A stretch of 64,000 bases of DNA from assembly GCA_036250225.1 (NCBI GenBank), contig JAPZLL010000007.1, positions 1,116,001 to 1,180,000 on the forward strand. The letters are read 5' to 3'. Under the pieces are notes generated by a model. The model was not told the origin of the DNA. It did no database searches and saw only the letters and a program-made list of their open reading frames with translations. Position numbers and translations under genes: made by a program. Below are positions 38,126 through 48,973 of this stretch, in pieces (position 1 is the first letter of the stretch; every line of letters starts with the position of its first letter). This DNA is from Cercophora sp. LCS_1. Its lineage: Eukaryota > Ascomycota > Sordariomycetes > Sordariales > Lasiosphaeriaceae.

Positions 38126-39217
38126 TTTCCTGTTTTCTTCTGAGAGTGGTGTCGTCGTTTTGTGACAGATGATTGAGTTTGGTGGCGTGGATCGATTGAT
38201 GGGTGAGTTGACCTGATGTGCCAAAACTGTATGTTGAACGGTTGGTGGGTTCAATTGGCTGTGTTGCTTTGAATGAGGCTGGGCACGCGGGTGACTTGAT
38301 GGGGTGAGTGATGATTTTGAAGATGAGATGGGAAAGTTTGATAGCGATGGAAATCGTTATCGGGGCGGCGCTGCTGGTTGGCTGGCCCCGGATTCTGGGG
38401 TGAATTGTGGCGTAATTACGGGGGTTGTGTATTTTGACGACAGGGGAAGGTTGATACACAACTGCTTAGTCTTGGATCTTCGGACCGAGGAAACTTGTTC
38501 TGAGAAGGAGAGTTCCGTTAATTATGATGAAACAATCTGACAATCAGGTCCGTGACATTGCTTGTTCGCTGTTTTAGTGGTACCAACACAATGGCCTCAG
38601 GCCCTATTTCGCACTTGACTCAAATACAAGTCTTGGAAAACAATTGAGTCGATGCATCAAATTGAGTTGGTGAAGTCACTTCAGATGATGACAAGAGGTC
38701 ATGAGAGCAACTTCAACCATTGAATACGCAGGGGTTCGTCGCCAACTGCAGCTGACGGAGATCTCTGGTTAAGCATATCCCCAGAGTCCCCGCAGATGCA
38801 GATGTCAGAAAGATATTGATACCGCTGCCCTGGAATGGAAGTGGATGATCGAATTGGCTTTTGAGCACGGAAGAACGCAGGTACAAAGCACGGCCAGCAC
38901 CCCAACATTATCACAAACGAAATGCCATCCATGAACTTTTCTGGATCGAATTGACAAGAGATGCCGAGCCCAAGCCCGGCGGCGGAGCTTTTCGGGACAG
39001 CTGCAAGCGTTGCTACGGCGCGCCCGGCTATTGGCCCGGGAGATACCGTGGAGCTCAAATCTGCGACGTCGCGCTGCCAGCACCGTCGCTTCCCCATTTG
39101 AGCGTCATTTCGAGAAGTTAAAAAAGAAAGGGACCAACAGCCACATTTTGCCCTTCCATCATCATCTACTCCGCATCTCCCCTCCCTGCTCTCACCACCG
39201 GGAGCGCCCAATCCATC
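38126..39217. promoter_or_regulatory. Divergent promoter region between the lysine-rich protein gene and LSC2
   Basis: 1.1 kb between divergent start codons. No gene is seen and no specific regulatory site is identified. The LSC2 leader (about 39140-39217) is CT-rich. Confidence 0.45.
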
Positions 39218-40751
39218 ATGTTCAGACTCGGTCGCAGCCGCGCATTGGCAAATGCCTTTGCTGCCCCCAAGGTGCGCAGCGTCTGCTTGTCGACCATGTT
39301 CCACGTTTTCGCGCATCCGACTGACTCAATCGCCTGCAGGTGTCGCCCAGCGTCAGAATCCCCGGCGTTGCCCAGCAAAGGAGAGCGCTGAGCATCCACG
39401 AATACCTCTCGGCCGACCTGCTCAGCAAGGTGAGCATCCCGCCCTTATCTCCGCCGATCTGCAAACAACAACTGACAAGGACAAAACAGTATGGCATTGG
39501 TGTTCCCAAGGGCGCCGTGGCAAGGACGGGCGCCGAGGCCGAGGCCGTCGCAAAACAGATTGGCACCGATGACATGGTGATCAAGGCACAGGTTCTGGCT
39601 GGTGGCCGAGGCAAGGGCTCGTTTGACAATGGGCTCAAGGGTGGTGTCCGCGTCATCTACTCGCCCACCGAGGCCAAGATGTTCGCCGAGCAGATGATCG
39701 GGCACAAGCTCATCACCAAGCAGACGGGCGCCGGCGGCCGTCTCTGCAACGCCGTCTACATCTGCGAGCGCAAGTTTGCCCGTCGCGAGTTCTACCTGGC
39801 CGTTCTGATGGACCGTGCCTCGCAGGGCCCCGTCATTGTCTCGTCGTCGCAGGGCGGCATGGACATTGAGGGCGTTGCCAAGGAGAACCCCGATGCCATC
39901 AACACGACCTACATCGACATCAACGTCGGCGTCACCGACGAGATCGCCCGCGACATCGCCACCAAGCTTGGTTTCAGTGAGCAGTGCATCGAGGATGCCA
40001 AGGAAACGATCCAGAAGCTCTACCAGATCTTCCTCGACAAGGATGCCACCCAGATCGAGATCAACCCCCTCTCCGAGACGTCGGACCACCAGGTGCTTTG
40101 CATGGATGCCAAGTTTGGCTTCGACGACAACGCCGACTTCCGCCAGAAGGAGGTGTTTGAGTGGCGCGACACCACACAGGAGGATGCCGATGAGGTTCGG
40201 GCCGCGCAGTCTGGTCTCAACTTCATCAAGCTCGACGGTGATATCGGCTGCCTGGTCAACGGCGCTGGTCTTGCCATGGCCACCATGGACATCATCAAGC
40301 TCAACGGCGGGCAGCCGGCCAACTTCCTCGACGTCGGTGGCGGTGCCACCCCTGCAGCCATCAAGGAGGCTTTCGAGCTCATCACCAGCGACCAGAAGGT
40401 GACTGCCATCTTTGTCAACATTTTTGGTGGTATCGTGCGATGCGACGCCATTGCCAACGGGCTGATCCAGACGGTCAAGTCGCTCAACCTCAAGATCCCC
40501 ATCATTGCGCGTCTCCAGGGCACCAATATGGAGCAGGCGCACCAGATCATCAACGACTCGGGCCTCAAGATTTTCTCGATTGACGACCTGCAGAACGCTG
40601 CCGAGAAGGCGGTGCAGCTGTCCAAGGTTGTCAAGATGGGTAAGTGGATTTATTAAACGCGGGTTTTGTTATACGTGTGGTTACTGACTGGCTTTTGCGC
40701 TTTGCAGCTCGTGACATTGACGTTGGCGTTGAGTTCACTCTTGGGATTTAA
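39218..40751 (+). CDS. LSC2: Succinyl-CoA ligase subunit beta, mitochondrial
   Basis: Four exons (39218-39271, 39340-39429, 39490-40639, 40708-40751) give about 445 residues, close to yeast Lsc2 plus a longer targeting sequence. It is the nucleotide-binding subunit of the TCA-cycle enzyme that converts succinyl-CoA to succinate with formation of ATP or GTP in the mitochondrial matrix. The N terminus (MFRLGRSRALANAF, then RRALSIHEY) is a basic amphipathic targeting peptide. The ATP-grasp fold shows VIKAQVLAGGRGKG (about residues 84-97), QIEINPLSE, and the CoA-ligase domain motifs GLAMATMDIIKLNGG and NIFGGIVRCD. The 60-nt second intron is in frame and stop-free, so it could be mistaken for coding sequence, but it interrupts the conserved SADLLSKYGIGVPKG. 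The last exon encodes only the final 14 residues (ARDIDVGVEFTLGI plus the split codon). Confidence 0.96.
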
Positions 40752-41422
40752 GGGGATCATTTAATACGGCGCACCAGTGTATAGAAGGAATCAGAGGGCG
40801 GGTTTCAGGTTCCCTTGTCCTACAAGCCCACCAGTCAGTGTTGCTCGGGGGAGTCAGGGACGATTGCATGTACTTGTGGAAAGCGATATTAGACTTGGGG
40901 CAGCATGCACAGCAGCTCTGGCAATGGTATAATCCTTTTTGTGTCAATTGTCGATGGTCGATGCGGGGTCGAGACCGGTCCAGATTCATCTGTTGGGTGT
41001 GCCGCGGCGAGGGGTCGGGTTGGGCTGGGTTGGGGTAATTGTCCCGATCCCGCCCATGTCGTGATAAGGCCGAGAATGCAGTTGACGGTGTTATGTAAAG
41101 GCCCTAGTCCTAAGAGCGGGATGTCCTTATCCTGTGGGGTTTTTTTTTTGGTCCCTTGAGATTTCTTGGACACACAGCACACGGAGGCTATCAGACATAC
41201 AGGCTTGGCGCATAGGGGGACACCTTATAGAAACTTACCCCTCTCCCAGTAGGTCAGACGATGGTCGTTTTTGTCTCGGATCATTTTGCGGTCAGTTCAA
41301 TTTCGCAAAAGTCTGCGGTCCAGCTTTTCGACTGGTGTTTACAGGTTTGACCAGTTTGAAGTACTGGACTGGAGGTGATATTTCGTATATTTGACATCTT
41401 TCAACAAGTTGTTCCATCTCCG

Positions 41423-41631
41423 GTACGTTTCCTTTTCTACCTCTTTCTCTCTCTCTGTTTGTATGAGTGGCTCTTGTCCTGTATGAGCGGGTTGGTCTGG
41501 TCTGGCGGTGTTTTCAATGCGCTGGTGTCCCGTGGAGCTGGGTCTTTCGCGTGTCCCCGAGCCGCACGACCAGGCAAATGCTAGCACAAGGTTGCTATGG
41601 AGAAGGGTAACATATACTGACGAGAGAGCAG
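41423..41631 (+). other. Possible 5'-UTR intron of the small gene at 41635
   Basis: GTACGT donor at 41423, ACTGAC branch-like site near 41616 and GAGAGCAG acceptor at 41631, three bases before an ATG. Suggestive only. Confidence 0.35.
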
Positions 41632-41634
41632 AAC

Positions 41635-41853
41635 ATGGGCGTCTGTCCTTGCGCGGCGTGCTATGCTCCCAAGCCCAAGGGCACGCACGCGGGAGCTGAA
41701 CGGACACCAGTGAAGACGGTGACGAAGAAGGAGAAGCAAGCCAGAGGGACTGGGATTGTGGGGAGGCTTAAGGGGTCGAGGGGGATGGAGACGAGTGAGA
41801 GTTTGGTTGGACTTTGCACGAATGCTGAGGGTGTCGCTGGTGTGGAGAAATGA
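41635..41853 (+). CDS. Possible small protein of unknown function (72 aa)
   Basis: This frame opens with MGVCPCAACYAP and continues with a lysine- and glycine-rich sequence ending in AGVEK. It is kept because a convincing intron acceptor with branch site ends three bases upstream of its ATG, and because its coding strand becomes G-rich towards the stop, as in several certain genes of this window. The N-terminal Cys-rich start (MGVC) could be acylated, which is speculation. No family is recognised, and chance occurrence is a real alternative. Confidence 0.3.
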   Translation: MGVCPCAACYAPKPKGTHAGAERTPVKTVTKKEKQARGTGIVGRLKGSRGMETSESLVGLCTNAEGVAGVEK

Positions 41854-42821
41854 GCGAGTTTGGTGTGGTGTCTGGGATGGGGGTGTCGATGGGCGAGTGA
41901 TATCTCAGATGGTGATGAAATGATGACGAGAGCTGTTTGGTTTTTTTTGTGGTGTGGAGAGGGGTTGATGGATTTGATTTTGGCATGTTTGGGATCAGCC
42001 GGCTGGTGGTGCTGATTCTCGATTCTACGTTTGGACCTACACGACTTATTGCTGTTATTGCTGTTCACCGGAAGGGAGGATTGAATGGATTTCAAAGCAG
42101 ACACCTCACAACTGAATCTTGTACCCCGACATCTGTTGCTTATTTTGGCTGTTTGCTTCCGTCTCACGGTCGACTGTCAGATCTAGAATGACGGCTGCCA
42201 CGTGTCTCCGTCAGGAACTCTCTGGCTTGTGAATCGTCTTGTGTCGCCCCGTGCAGCTGTCATGCTGGGACAGGTAAGAGATATATTGACGCCGGGCGTT
42301 ATTGTTTGTGGAACTGAAGATGAAGAGACAGTCGGGCTCGTGATGATGCAGGATGAGTTCTTGGATCTCAGGATCAGGGTTTGTCCAGTTGAGGACTTCG
42401 AGGATCTAAAGTAATCTGTTGTCAGCCAAACCTCTTGTGGTGAAAAGGCGTTGTTCATCAAGGTGTGGAAATATATGGCCAGGTACCGCATTGATTTATG
42501 TTTGGTCTTTGGACCACATGGTACAGCCAATACGGAGGAGGACAACCAACGTGATTCTAGGAATCAACACCTCCTAATCAAGCCTTTTTTTTTTCAAACA
42601 CCCCAAGTTCTGGTTGTTGGATTCTGCTTGAAGTAAAATCATCGAGCTCAGCCCCCCCTGTGAACAAGATATATATCAACATGAACGACCACTGCAACCC
42701 GTTGGCCCAGGAAACACAGGTCAGCAAATGAATACCTACCTACCTTGGCTGAAAGAGAGTCTCGACTTTCTGTTTTCAACTGGTCACGTTCGTTTCACTT
42801 TCAAAGTCAACAGTGAGCAAA

Positions 42822-44778
42822 ATGTCGACATTCGAGCAAGTGTCTGCCAGACACCCTCAGTCTCTCGACCTGGGTTCAGGGGAAGGAGAGCGGCCAGACC
42901 ACTTCCCGACGAGCCCTCCTGCCTTGGGTGAAAGTAGTGTCGACTTGGAAGCTCAGGCCAGTCCCAACCTCACCGATGACAACAACCTGATCTTCCAGGC
43001 TGCTCCTCGGCGACAAGACAACAACAGTCAATACAACAGCACGCGTCTCAGCGGAGACCACGAACTTTCTCCTTTTCATCCAACAAGCTTTGGATCTTTG
43101 CAGCCAACCGCGCATACTATTGACCTCCGTTTATCTTCAGAAGAACCAGTCTGTGGATGCTCCTCCGCTGCCACGTCAAATTACGGACCTTTCAGCCATT
43201 CGCCGTCTTCTCGCGGACTTTGGTGCCATCCCCACCCAATCGACTTGGCGTCCCCTTTCCAGACGGGCCATCCAGAAAGCACTTCGACACATCCCTGGCC
43301 TGTTCAAGGACCTGGAGATAACCCCACAACCTCAAGTTCTTTCAATCTCCGTGAGTCCAAAAACAATACACCTCTATCGTACCCAGACCCTCAGTCAGGG
43401 CCCCAGCTTCACTCCTCAAAATGGGTCTACTATCACCCCTCACTCCGGGACACCCAGTTAAGACGCAGCCGGCCCTCAGGATTGGATCCTCAGTCAGGAA
43501 ACACCCACCAACCTGTTCCCATCCCCAATTTTGCCGCAGAACCCCCTTTTCCACAGCCAGCTACCAACCATGACGGCCCTCATGATCCCCCGAGTGAAGA
43601 AGACACCCCCCCAACACCCCACCACCAAAACCTAGTCTGGATCTCCCCCTTGGAGAAACTCCGCGTCCGTTACGCCTCTCTCCGCACCCAAGCCCACCAC
43701 CTCGGTCTCCTGACGTCTCCCCACTTCCCACCCACTCTCTCTACCTATGTCGCTCACCTCCAGGCCGTCCTCGACGCAAAACTAACAGTCGCCCGTGCCA
43801 AGCTCATAACTGCAACCATGGTCAGCCGTGACCAGCATATCAAGATCCACACCGGTCCGCGCATCCCCATCGGGCCCAGGGCCATCACTGGGGTTGCCTC
43901 GGGTTTCCAGGTCAAAGAATACACCAACAACTCCGGCGGTGCCTCGGATGCTGTCATGCTCAACTCAAACAACACCAACGCCGTTAAGCCCCCTGGCATC
44001 CAGACACAGCACCCACTTGATCTGTCCCCCGTCAGTCTCCCATCCCCAGGTCTTCCCTCTGTGTTTTCTGCGGATACGAGTCCCAGTCCCAGTGCTAGCT
44101 TAACCACGCAATCATCAGGATCATGGATCCCCGTGACGCATACCCTTCTTCCCACGACACGGACACAAACTCGTCTTCCCCAGCCCTTAAACGGCCATCT
44201 ACGTGTTGTCGGTTCATCATTGTCAACTGTCCTCGCCCAGCCTAGCTCGTTTAACGCGCACTGGACCGGTGGAGGTCGCCCAGCCGGGTGGCCTGGCGCA
44301 AGCGAGTTGAGGCGGGCCGGGCCGGGGATGTTACCTGTGCCTGGGGGTGGGGGAAGGGATGAGGCGAGGGTGCAGTTTTGGTGTAAGTTTTATCTCTTTC
44401 TCTATTTCGCCTCCCTCTCGCCGTGTCAACTCTGTCTCTCCCAAGAGGGCTGCGCTTTCATGACGTAGTGATTGTCTCCTCTCCCAATACGTCCCGTCTT
44501 TGCTGAGCCATTTGTGGTGGTGAATATCAGAAACTGACGGGACAGGGGGCGAATTGCGAGAGTGGGAACCCGAGTGGAGGAGGACGGTTGAGGGTGAAGG
44601 AGGCGTCTTGAGGAGCGAGGAGTGGGTGGACGAGTTTTATCCGGGCATGAGCGAGTATGAACCCGTGCAGGCTGGGTTGAAGCGGGCGCCGGTGGAAAAG
44701 GAGAGGATTGAGTTGGGCTTGTGGGAGGTTTGGGACTGGATTGGCCCGTTGTTTGATGAGATTGAAAGGGGGGAATGA
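42822..44778 (+). CDS. Unrecognised proline/serine-rich protein
   Basis: Two exons, 42822-44382 and 44546-44778, encode about 597 residues. The intron (GTAAGT donor, CTGAC branch site, ACAG acceptor) is 163 nt; an earlier CAG acceptor at 44530 is rejected because it creates an in-frame TAA. Most of the protein is disordered (Pro, Ser, Thr, Asn, Gln). Two better-ordered parts stand out: a helical block at about 270-335 (WISPLEKLRVRYASLRTQAH and a second Ala/Leu-rich helix) and the acidic, Trp-rich C terminus made by exon 2 (LREWEPEWRR, EEWVDEFYPGM, LGLWEVWDWIGPLFDE). The ordered C terminus across the splice argues that it is a real gene. I do not recognise the family. The coding strand flips from C-rich to G-rich at about 44260. 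Confidence 0.65.
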
Positions 44779-45759
44779 TTGATTTGGGTGTTTTGGGATG
44801 CTTGTGGGAGCGTCTTTGTGGGAACCGTCTAGATTTACGACGGGAGGTGTGCAAGGCTTTTTTCTGTTTTACTTGCCTTGGCAGTTTAGCGTAAGCTTAA
44901 TGCCATTTCTTTGTCCCATTTAGTTTCAGTGGTGCAGGTTTCGTGGAAGGCGCGTCTGGCCTGGTTCAAGGAGGCTTGGGTGCGCCTTCTCTTTTCAGCT
45001 GCGGGAGGTACTGGTATTTTCTCGTCCCCGGCCACTTCCCCGAGGAAAAGAAGTTATCGTATCAGTGAATTTCGGGTCTTCCAAATATTTACAACCCGCC
45101 GTTTGGCTTACTCGTTAATGTCATTCTTCACCATCAAAGTCCAAGCCCGACTCAGTCATGGACACAACGCATGGCAGTTGGCATAGAAGACCACACTGGA
45201 AAAGCTCGAGGCCACCACGCAAGGCAACTCAATTCCATTTCACTATCACCTGATTACCCGGGTGTCTCTCATTCCGTAGAAACATCACGATTCAAACAGA
45301 GCACACTAAAATCAAACAACCGAAAGAGTTGAGTTTGTTCTAGAAGAGAGTACTTATTCAAATCAATTACAGAAAGCGACTTTTGTTGCTGGACCAGGCA
45401 CGCCGTGTTGCCATTTTGACCGCTCTTTGTTGCAACTCTGTGATTCCCGTTGGCTTGCAGCCAGGCACCGACCGGGGTTGAACCAACGGCATAACCACCC
45501 AAACTCCGTACCGGGCCAAAAACAAAACAGTGTTCTGCAGCATCGGGCCTGTTGAGGGGCCGCGGGAGCGGCGCAGCCTCGGCCGAGAAGGAATCGGTGT
45601 TAGCGGCTCATCCGCGGAGGGCGTCTTATTCCGTGGGCAAACAAGCCCCTGTCAGTGCATTCAACACCAAGTTATAAGTCCACTGCTCGACTCCAATGCC
45701 AGTCACAATGGAACAGCAAGTCCAACATCACAACGTAGTTCCTCACACAATATCCCAAA
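44779..45759. other. Intergenic region
   Basis: No gene or clear regulatory element is seen. A minus-strand sequence near 45470-45485 resembles a Pol III B box (GGTTCAACCCC) but lacks a tRNA context. Confidence 0.45.
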
Positions 45760-46859
45760 ATGCCCATCACCAGCGACATCACTCTTTCCCCCTCCGCCTT
45801 TGCCGCTGAGTCCATCTCGGAAGAAACGCGCAAGATCAACGCCATCATTCAACAGCGTTGCGAAACCGGTCCCTCATGGTACAAACTCGGCGCCCCAGCC
45901 TTCCGCGACCTCCTCCTCGAGGGTAAAACCGCCTTTCCCATCCCCAACCACCTCCCCAACGCCAAAACCACCACCATCCCATCCCGCGATGCCGGCCGCA
46001 CCATTCCCCTCCGCGTCTGCACCCCCGGCAACGCTCAGCCCAGCCGCGCCATCCTCCTCCACATGCATCCTGGTGGGTTCGTCCTAGGCAGCCACGACCA
46101 CCAAGACGCAAACCTGTTTGTCTCCAACCCCCCTCCAACCATCACCAAAAAAACTAACCAACAAAAAGGCAACACTGGTCCAACACCCTCCAAATCACCG
46201 CCATATCAATCGGCTACCGTCTCGCTCCCGAACACCCCTTCCCAGCCGCAGTCCACGACTGTCTCGACGCAGCGATCTACCTCGTCGACAACGGCCCCTC
46301 CATCTACGGATGCCCCGTCCTCCTGATGCTAGGCGAATCGGCAGGTGCCAATCTCGTCGCGGCCACTGCCTTTCATCTCATCCGCACCCGTCCCGTGCAT
46401 CAACTCGCTGCTGTTGTCTTCCCTTTTGGTGTATTCGATATGACGCTCAATTTGCCACAGGCGTGTAATTTTGAGCGGTATTTGCTATTGAATAGTGAGC
46501 GTCTGAGGGAATTTGCGGAGGTTTATGTGCCGGGATTGGGAGTGGAAGAGAGGAGGGATACGATGATGAGTCCAGTTTATGAGGACTTGGTTGGGTTGGC
46601 GAGGCAGGCGAGGGGTGGGAAGTTACCGGCTGCATTGTTTGTTTGTGGCACGGCGGATCCGTTGTTGGATGATAGTGTGGTGATGGGGTATAAGTGGTTG
46701 GGGAGTGGGAGTGAGGCGGTGGTGAAGATTTATCCGGGGGCTGTGCATGCTTTTACTATGTTGGAGGGGTATGGACCGGGGTTGGAGGCGAAGGGGTTGA
46801 TGGTTGAGTTTATGAGGGAGCGGTTGGATGGTTTCCTCGAGGGGAGGGAGGCGAGTTGA
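45760..46859 (+). CDS. Alpha/beta hydrolase fold-3 protein (HSL-like esterase)
   Basis: Exons 45760-46115 and 46169-46859, joined over a 53-nt intron (GTTTGT donor, CTAAC branch site, AAAAG acceptor), encode about 348 residues. The joined frame restores the fold: HMHPGGFVLGS is the oxyanion-hole HGGG region with a Pro in the second position, then AISIGYRLAPEHPFPAA, the nucleophile motif GESAG (Ser176), CGTADPLLDD (Asp282) and GAVHAF (His312). These give a complete Ser-Asp-His triad, so it is expected to hydrolyse an ester or amide of a small molecule. No signal peptide is evident, so it is probably intracellular. There are no biosynthetic neighbours, so the substrate cannot be inferred. The second half of exon 2 is extremely G-rich on the coding strand. 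Confidence 0.9.
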
Positions 46860-48973
46860 TCTTTGGGGTGATTCCTGGCTGGAGATTGCTCTTTGTTCTC
46901 CTCGGCCGTTCAGGGTCTGGAGCTTTTTAGTCTTGCAACATGGATAGATAGCCTGAGCCGAATGATTGATTGCTCTAGATTTGAATCGACTGTAGTTCTA
47001 GCAGTTGATTGTGGAAATGGGTTGGGTCTGTGGCGCAAGATATGCAACTTGTCGTTGAGTTGAGAGGCAACACCGTGAGAGAAGTTATGGTTGGAATATC
47101 AGCTGTACCAAATTGACTTTAAAGAGAGGATTATCAGTTTTTCGGCTCCATGACTCAGTGCTGCGGCGATGACGGAATGGGTTGTTGTGTTTGCGAGATC
47201 ATTGCGTGGGTGCTTGAGATGAGACGTATAAGAGGTGACGTCGCCACGTGGTTTTGTGAGATCGGGGCCGACACTCGTCAGTTGTGAGGTGGGAATTGGG
47301 AGATTGCACTCATCTTTCTGTGTAACATCTCTCGTTAGAAAACAAATCTCAGATTCCCGATCGTGGTGATGCAACAAAAACATTGTCGTCGCATCGCTTG
47401 CATCATTAGGGCCCCCCTATTCCCCATCTTGGCACCTAACGACCCCAAACATCACGTGCAGAGATTCGCAGCTAAAACCAACACTTGCAGGCGAATGTAA
47501 CACGAAGCCCCGAAAACAAAACTCGTGGAGATATTTTCTTTTGTGATGTTTCCGTGACACAGATCGGCTGGTGGGGGGCCCGGGGCGGCATGAAGGCGAT
47601 CCTTTAACCACGCGGCGAGCCGCCAGCAACTTGGCCCCCCTTGATATCCATCCGGTCGTTGTCTTCATCATCCGATGTTCAGTGTTTCCTTCAAGGTTCT
47701 CGCTACCAATTCATGGGGCGTTGGCGTTGCGAGCCGCACGCCTCAGCGGAGACTCAAGCCAGCCGCAGGGAACGCGACGCCATCTCAAACATGAGGAGGG
47801 CTTCTTGTCGTGTGGGGGCACGGAATGGTGTCGCAAACAGCGGCCAGCTTTGTTGCTATTCTGTGAACACGCAGTCGCATTTCGCAAACGTCAGGCGCAT
47901 CTTTGCTCCATGATGACTGCAATTTCAGCGTTCTGCCCTGCACCATGCAGAGCCGCAGGCCGCTTTCAAGCACGGCCCATGGCAGTGGCAGGGTGCGGAT
48001 CGCTGCTGCGGGGCTGGCGGTACCTCTTCGGTACCTTGCCCATCCTGTCCCGTGCTGGTGACATAGCACGGACCGATGGAAAAGGAGAAGTACCCCACAG
48101 GTTCTCATTACCAACCATGACGCCGTTTCGTTTCAGGCACATGCGCGAGTCCTTCCCCGTGGCGCTTTCTGTTCCGGTGCACCGCTGAAAAAAGAGGTGC
48201 AGCAGCGCTGGCATCTTGAACTAGGATGAGGACAGTTGGCCGTAGGGGACGCTTTCTTTTGTTCCATCGTTGGAGGTCTCAGCGTGACGCAGATAGCGGT
48301 TTTATATAATCCTTTCTTTTTTTCTGCTGAATTGCCAAGCAAGGGTCAGCCGTAGTGAGATAGATGTGTTCTGCGGACAGCCGGTGCTCGTGAAAACCAG
48401 GAATTGAGCGAGCAAGAGGGGCACCGACGGCCCAGAAATTGGGCTTTAATTTCTGCCAACCGTGTCGTGAAACTCGCTGGTACACTAGACACCTCTTCAT
48501 CGGCGCTGGGTAAATAAGCCTGGGTTGTCGGAAACGAAGCTTGTCAGCCGTCAGCGGGGCTTTGCAGTTGGTAGTTGGTCATTGTTCGTCGAGGGGCTGC
48601 CGAGTGCCCACTGCGCAGCGGATCGAATCGAGAAAAGGGAGGCGCAAACGACCGACCTCTTGGAGCTGAACCCGCTGCAACTCACCCACGGACACGTCGA
48701 TCACCCTCGGGCTTCAGCTCCTCTACCTACCTGCAACTCGATCCAGCGACGAAAACCCGACACCAAAACCAAACAAGCCACCGTTCGTCTCTGCATTGCC
48801 CTCGACCTTGTCGCCAGAGAATCCCCACCGAAGCTCGCACCTTCTCACCGTTGCCCCGAGCCGCTTCGACCTGGTGGTGCATCGGTTAAATCCCCATTCC
48901 ATATGGCCACACAGCTCTGCGCGTGACTATCACCACACAACCACCCGTTTTGATCACAGACTCGGCGGGGGCC
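46860..48973. other. Intergenic region upstream of the TBC gene
   Basis: 2.1 kb in which I see no supported gene. The final 300 bp are a CA-rich leader of the TBC-domain gene. Open frames around 47571-48188 are featureless. Confidence 0.45.

Larger units (their letters stand above)
40752..42821. other. Intergenic region, mostly without genes
   Basis: It contains the LSC2 3' flank, the possible small gene at 41635-41853, and the leader of the gene at 42822. Open frames on either strand other than these are short and featureless. Confidence 0.45.

Noticed and set aside
44531..44545. Alternative acceptor at 44530 for the gene at 42822
   Set aside because: Joining to exon 1 creates an immediate TAA; the acceptor at 44545 keeps the frame open to 44778.
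45460..45490. Pol III B-box-like sequence on the minus strand suggesting a tRNA gene
   Set aside because: The T-stem does not pair, and no A box, anticodon arm or acceptor stem can be drawn.
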